From positions 1 through 8,022 of the forward strand of contig JAPLOC010000296.1 of the NCBI GenBank assembly GCA_026692825.1: a stretch of 8,022 nucleotides of DNA, written 5' to 3'. Shown here piece by piece: positions 6,009 to 8,022 of this stretch. Made by a program: the position numbers and the translations under genes. Origin of the DNA: Planctomycetota bacterium (GTDB lineage: Bacteria > Planctomycetota > Planctomycetia > Planctomycetales > Planctomycetaceae). The notes below the pieces were generated by a model. It was not told the origin of the DNA, searched no databases, and was given only the letters and a program-made list of their open reading frames with translations. The first letter of the stretch is position 1; the number at the start of each line of letters is the position of its first letter.

Positions 6009-6098
6009 TGTGCATGGAAAACGATGCCTGTAGCAGGGGATCAGTGTTCCACCGGGAATTGAGCCCTCCAGAGAGTACCAGTCTCTGGGGGGTTTTCC
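6009..6098 (+). ncRNA. Candidate small RNA of about 90 nt
   Basis: The promoter at 5975-6002 and the strong terminator at 6064-6098 bracket a transcript with no room for an ordinary gene. A CCTG-TAG-CAGG hairpin (about 6027-6037) is inside it. If the excisionase message begins upstream of 6009 on the other strand, this RNA would be antisense to its leader and could control element excision. Conservation and expression are unknown. A near-leaderless ORF from ATG 6014 is the alternative but looks non-coding. Confidence 0.3.
6064..6098 (+). terminator. Strong rho-independent terminator
   Basis: CCCTCCAGAGA (6064-6074) pairs with TCTCTGGGGGG (6082-6092) as an 11-bp stem with one T-G pair around the loop GTACCAG. 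It is followed by TTTTCCTTT. The orientation fits plus-strand transcription, yet the genes to its left are on the minus strand, so it must end an unannotated transcript. Confidence 0.65.
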
Positions 6099-6632
6099 TT
6101 TGCGCGGGGCGGGCGCGCCAGTGGGCGGAATATCAGCCCGGATGGTGCCAAATGGGGGGAGCGCGAGCTCTCTGGCGCAAGGCCAGGAACTCCAGCGAAT
6201 CGAGAGAGCGCGCAGTCCACTGCGCGCCGCATGATGAATTCACGGGAACGGTTTCCGAAGGTCTGTTTCGGGGGCCGGCCCCATCGGCTGTTGAAGCAGC
6301 GCGATGGGGTCCCGTGAACTTTAGCGGTCCAAGCTCGTTCGCTCAAGTTCCACAGAGTACGCTTTTCGTTACTCGGCGGAATTGCCGGGTGGCGGTGCAG
6401 GACGTGGGAGCGAGATTGCCCGCGAGATTGCGGAGTGATGCCAGTGGCGGTCGGTCGATTTCATCGTCTGCCTCAGACGATCCCACGGATACAGCCGGGG
6501 GGCTGGTCTGGCCCTGCCAGAACAACGGGTCCACCCCCTCCGTGGGCGACAATGGCGGGAGTGTACTTGCCGACAGTAGGGGACGCAAGGCCATTGTTTG
6601 TTTTTTTCACGATTTTCGGGGAGGGGTCGCGA
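6099..6632. other. Gene-free, structure-rich interval
   Basis: About 530 bases carry no convincing gene. Frames on both strands here are compositionally poor, lack ribosome sites and have no recognisable domains. The interval contains a 9-bp perfect inverted repeat (6208-6227), a candidate three-way junction (6239-6318), a bulged hairpin (6355-6374), a tandem CGAGATTGC repeat (6411-6419 and 6423-6431), and a weak CTTGC/GCAAG stem (6566-6589) before a T-rich tract (6594-6607). Confidence 0.5.
6208..6374. other. Dense secondary structure, candidate structured RNA or DNA recognition region
   Basis: GCGCGCAGT (6208-6216) is perfectly inverted at 6219-6227. TTCACGGGA (6239-6247) pairs with TCCCGTGAA (6310-6318) as a 9-bp closing stem. 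Within it are a CCGAA/TTCGG hairpin (6255-6271) and a 12-bp hairpin, CCCCATCGGCTG (6279-6290) with CAGC and CGATGGGG (6297-6300 and 6302-6309), with one bulged G. GAGTACG (6355-6361) pairs with CG and TACTC (6367-6374) around one bulge. Stems are visible; whether the region is a non-coding RNA, an origin-type site or a protein-binding region is not known. Confidence 0.45.
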
Positions 6633-6935
6633 ATGCCGTCAATCGAAATCCGAACTGGTGACGATTCACCGAAGAGTTTGAGGGAAGCTCGAAGGGCTGG
6701 GGGCACGTTCAGGGACCGCAACGGGTCGACCGTATTGGCAGGGTTTCTACTGGGAGCCATTGGAGGCTTTTTCGCTGGTCGCGAGTACGTCAAGTACGAG
6801 ATACGATCGGCGTTGATCTCGGTTCGCGACGGCATCAACGAATCAATGAAGCGAGGCGATCCGCCGAAGAGTAACCAGAAAAGCTCGCCCCCATCGTCAG
6901 AGCGACAGAGGCAAGAGCGGAACGACCAACGGTAA
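6633..6935 (+). CDS. Small one-pass membrane protein of unknown function
   Basis: I do not recognise this 100-aa protein. A charged N-terminus (1-30, basic) is followed by one hydrophobic, glycine-rich segment, STVLAGFLLGAIGGFFAG (32-49), with small-residue spacing typical of packed helices. A mixed linker follows, then a hydrophilic Lys/Arg/Ser/Pro/Gln-rich tail (about 73-100) that is probably disordered. A GGGGAGGGG purine run ends 8 bases before ATG 6633 and supports this start; the frame is open to 6435, but the upstream residues are Pro/Gly-rich and look non-coding. The next gene starts 31 bases downstream on the same strand, so the two probably form an operon. The positive N-terminus suggests it stays inside, with the C-terminus out, but topology is uncertain. 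Confidence 0.65.
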   Translation: MPSIEIRTGDDSPKSLREARRAGGTFRDRNGSTVLAGFLLGAIGGFFAGREYVKYEIRSALISVRDGINESMKRGDPPKSNQKSSPPSSERQRQERNDQR

Positions 6936-6966
6936 GTGTTTTCAAGTCGTGTAGAAGGAATTTGAA

Positions 6967-7602
6967 ATGTCATTCCTCGTGCTGTTTGCTGCTCTCGCAT
7001 GGCTTGAAGATCCTGGGCATCCGGTCTTTTCCGAGAAGCCGGTTGACCACCTTTCTGAGGCTGCTGTGATTGAATGGTTTGCCATTCATCGCAAAGAGAT
7101 GAAGGAAACGAACAAGGCCAAAATCGACGCTCTGACAAAGGACATGAAGGCGGCGAAACAGAGCGGCGACCGGGAGTTGGCAAAGCGACTGGAGAAGCGA
7201 ATTCGAGCCGAACAACGGCAAATGTCGGAACTGAAACGATCACACCCTCCGGTTCCCATGTTTGATTTCGCGAGAGCGAGAGTGGGGTATTTTGGCCGCT
7301 TTGATATGACGGACAGTCTGGACTGGTTTGTCGTCGAGAAAGTCACTTCGAAAGGGTCGATGATCTGTACGCGAAGGTTTCAATCCGCAGAACAGAACGA
7401 CAATGGCTTTTTCATTGTGCGCGGCGTTCCGGTTGATGCGGTGGAAGTGAAATCACCGCTGTACCTCTCAGGAGTATTTCGGGTAACCGATCGCGTCAAG
7501 CTGGGCGAAGAATTGCGACTTGTGATTGAACCGTTTGACCCAGAGCCCGCCTGGAAGAAATCTCGGTCGAAGGACAAGTCACCAGACACGGCCGAGCGGT
7601 GA
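6967..7602 (+). CDS. Coiled-coil protein with C-terminal beta-rich region, unknown function
   Basis: This 211-aa protein is not recognised. It begins with a short hydrophobic stretch (residues 2-12) that lacks basic residues, so it is a weak signal-peptide or anchor candidate. Residues about 42-92 are dense in Lys, Glu and Arg with few breaks and should form a helix or coiled coil. Residues about 96-192 alternate hydrophobic and polar residues (YFGRFDM, DWFVVEKV, GFFIVRGVPV, LYLSGVFRV, LRLVIEPF), suggesting a compact beta domain. The tail is Lys/Ser-rich. The start is well supported by AGAAGGAA at 6953-6960, six bases before ATG 6967. It follows the membrane-protein gene by 31 bases, suggesting co-expression and possibly a shared complex. 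The stop lies one base from the stop of the converging gene. By eye its G+C looks lower than that of the kinase gene, consistent with horizontally acquired cargo. Confidence 0.8.
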   Translation: MSFLVLFAALAWLEDPGHPVFSEKPVDHLSEAAVIEWFAIHRKEMKETNKAKIDALTKDMKAAKQSGDRELAKRLEKRIRAEQRQMSELKRSHPPVPMFDFARARVGYFGRFDMTDSLDWFVVEKVTSKGSMICTRRFQSAEQNDNGFFIVRGVPVDAVEVKSPLYLSGVFRVTDRVKLGEELRLVIEPFDPEPAWKKSRSKDKSPDTAER

Positions 7603-7603
7603 G

Positions 7604-7888
7604 TTACCGGGAATCATTGCCCTGGCGATCCCGCCCAGGTCCCCGCGCCTCGCGGATCCGGTCGAGATCGGTGGCCGTGTAGAACCGGTCGGCAGAGGCT
7701 TCGCCGATCAGACTGAAACCCGCCAGAGCTGCAAGGTCGGCAATGGAGAGGCCTGCGACTCCCGCAGCGGCTGCCAGTTCGCGTACCCGGCGGGAGCTGA
7801 TGGGCTTCCCCGTGGCACTGAGAGCCTCCGCGGCTGAGGTGGGGGTGTAGAGCGGTTTGGTATCGCTCGCACACTTGCGGCGGGGCAT
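7604..7888 (-). CDS. Small DNA-binding-like protein (MerR/excisionase-type HTH)
   Basis: The 94-aa product looks like an element-borne regulator. YTPTSAAEALSATGKPISSRRVRELAAAAG (residues 14-43) resembles a helix-turn-helix with SSRRVREL as the possible recognition helix. A second hydrophobic/helical part (44-61), then FYTATDLDRIREARGPGR (69-86) follows, like the C-terminal part of excisionase-family proteins in which a residue run before a GR-type ending closes the domain. The start ATG at 7888 is the first in frame, with no clear ribosome site before it. The stop is one base from the stop of the converging 211-aa gene, so no terminator separates them. A GAGCGTCA/TGACGCTC inverted repeat lies upstream. 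It could be a second directionality factor, a repressor, or unrelated; similarity is by pattern only. Confidence 0.65.
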   Translation of the reverse strand: MPRRKCASDTKPLYTPTSAAEALSATGKPISSRRVRELAAAAGVAGLSIADLAALAGFSLIGEASADRFYTATDLDRIREARGPGRDRQGNDSR

Positions 7889-7906
7889 GGAGTACTCGGA
7901 TCAAAA

Positions 7907-8020
7907 GAGCGTCAGTTGACGGGGATCGCCCTCGGGCGCGAAGGTCGGGAGGGCATAGTAGGGCAGACAGGCACTACGCGCGAACCCGAATTCTGGGATC
8001 TCGACTCCCATTTGACGCTC
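7907..8020. promoter_or_regulatory. Inverted repeats upstream of the small HTH gene
   Basis: GAGCGTCA (7907-7914) and TGACGCTC (8013-8020) are exact inverted copies flanking about 98 bases. The first copy overlaps a compact palindrome, CGTCA-GT-TGACG (7910-7921), 22 bases before the HTH start. This is the place and form of an operator, possibly for autoregulation. Eight-base arms this far apart can arise by chance, so support is limited. No promoter boxes could be assigned. Confidence 0.35.
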
Positions 8021-8022
8021 GA

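Noticed and set aside
6041..6594. Two minus-strand frames joined by a TTGA overlap (6041-6346 and 6343-6594)
   Set aside because: The overlap resembles translational coupling, but the second frame would start with TTG, neither has a ribosome site, and both translations are Pro/Arg/Ser-rich without domain features. The underlying DNA is dominated by hairpins.
6566..6607. CTTGC/GCAAG stem followed by a T-rich tract as a terminator
   Set aside because: The stem is only 5 bp with a 14-base loop, and the T-tract starts several bases after it; it is too weak to annotate, though it could end a transcript from the structured interval.
4586..6661. A 691-codon open frame on the plus strand
   Set aside because: Its first two thirds lie antisense to the clearly functional integrase and excisionase genes, and its translation has no recognisable domain. 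The part after 6014 has mixed codon use, many rare arginine codons and a terminator hairpin inside it.
1..8022. CRISPR array, rRNA gene, insertion sequence or retron
   Set aside because: No regularly spaced repeats with unique spacers, no rRNA-like stretch, no transposase and no reverse transcriptase were seen in any frame.

Overview
The window looks like a chromosomal segment of a planctomycete-type bacterium. This is an inference from moderately high G+C, weak or absent Shine-Dalgarno sites before several genes, a membrane-bound Cache-domain Ser/Thr kinase next to a partner-switch pair, and palindrome-rich intergenic repeats. No marker in the window fixes the taxon.

Left part (1 to about 4554) appears to be host chromosome. 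Two plus-strand genes encode a partner-switching module: a STAS-domain anti-sigma-factor antagonist (306-656) and an RsbW/SpoIIAB-like HATPase kinase (785-1234). About 825 bases without a convincing gene follow. They hold a perfect 8-bp hairpin, two copies of an ATCCTSTTC-type repeat in opposite orientation, a 249-bp imperfect palindrome and two copies of a GCACT-CGC-AGTGC hairpin. On the minus strand is a 740-aa transmembrane kinase (2060-4282) with an extracytoplasmic double-Cache-like sensor and a cytoplasmic Hanks-type Ser/Thr kinase domain. A tRNA-Thr(CGU) gene with a near-consensus promoter follows (4482-4554).

Right part (about 4555 to the end) reads as one end of an element integrated at the 3' end of that tRNA gene. 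A complete tyrosine recombinase (4559-5752, minus) ends 4 bases past the tRNA. A small excisionase-like helix-turn-helix protein lies upstream with an ATGA overlap. Next come a divergent promoter plus terminator that could make a roughly 90-nt RNA, about 540 bases with no convincing gene but with strong nested secondary structure including a candidate three-way junction (6239-6318), two plus-strand cargo genes of unknown function (a 100-aa one-pass membrane protein and a 211-aa coiled-coil protein), and a converging small helix-turn-helix gene (7604-7888). The far attachment site is not in the window, so the element continues past the right edge.

Likely workings: the STAS/HATPase pair and the sensor kinase are phosphorylation-based signalling parts of the host. 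The right-hand genes handle integration and excision of the element plus cargo I do not recognise. The most unexplained part is the structured stretch at 6009-6374, between the excisionase gene and the cargo.
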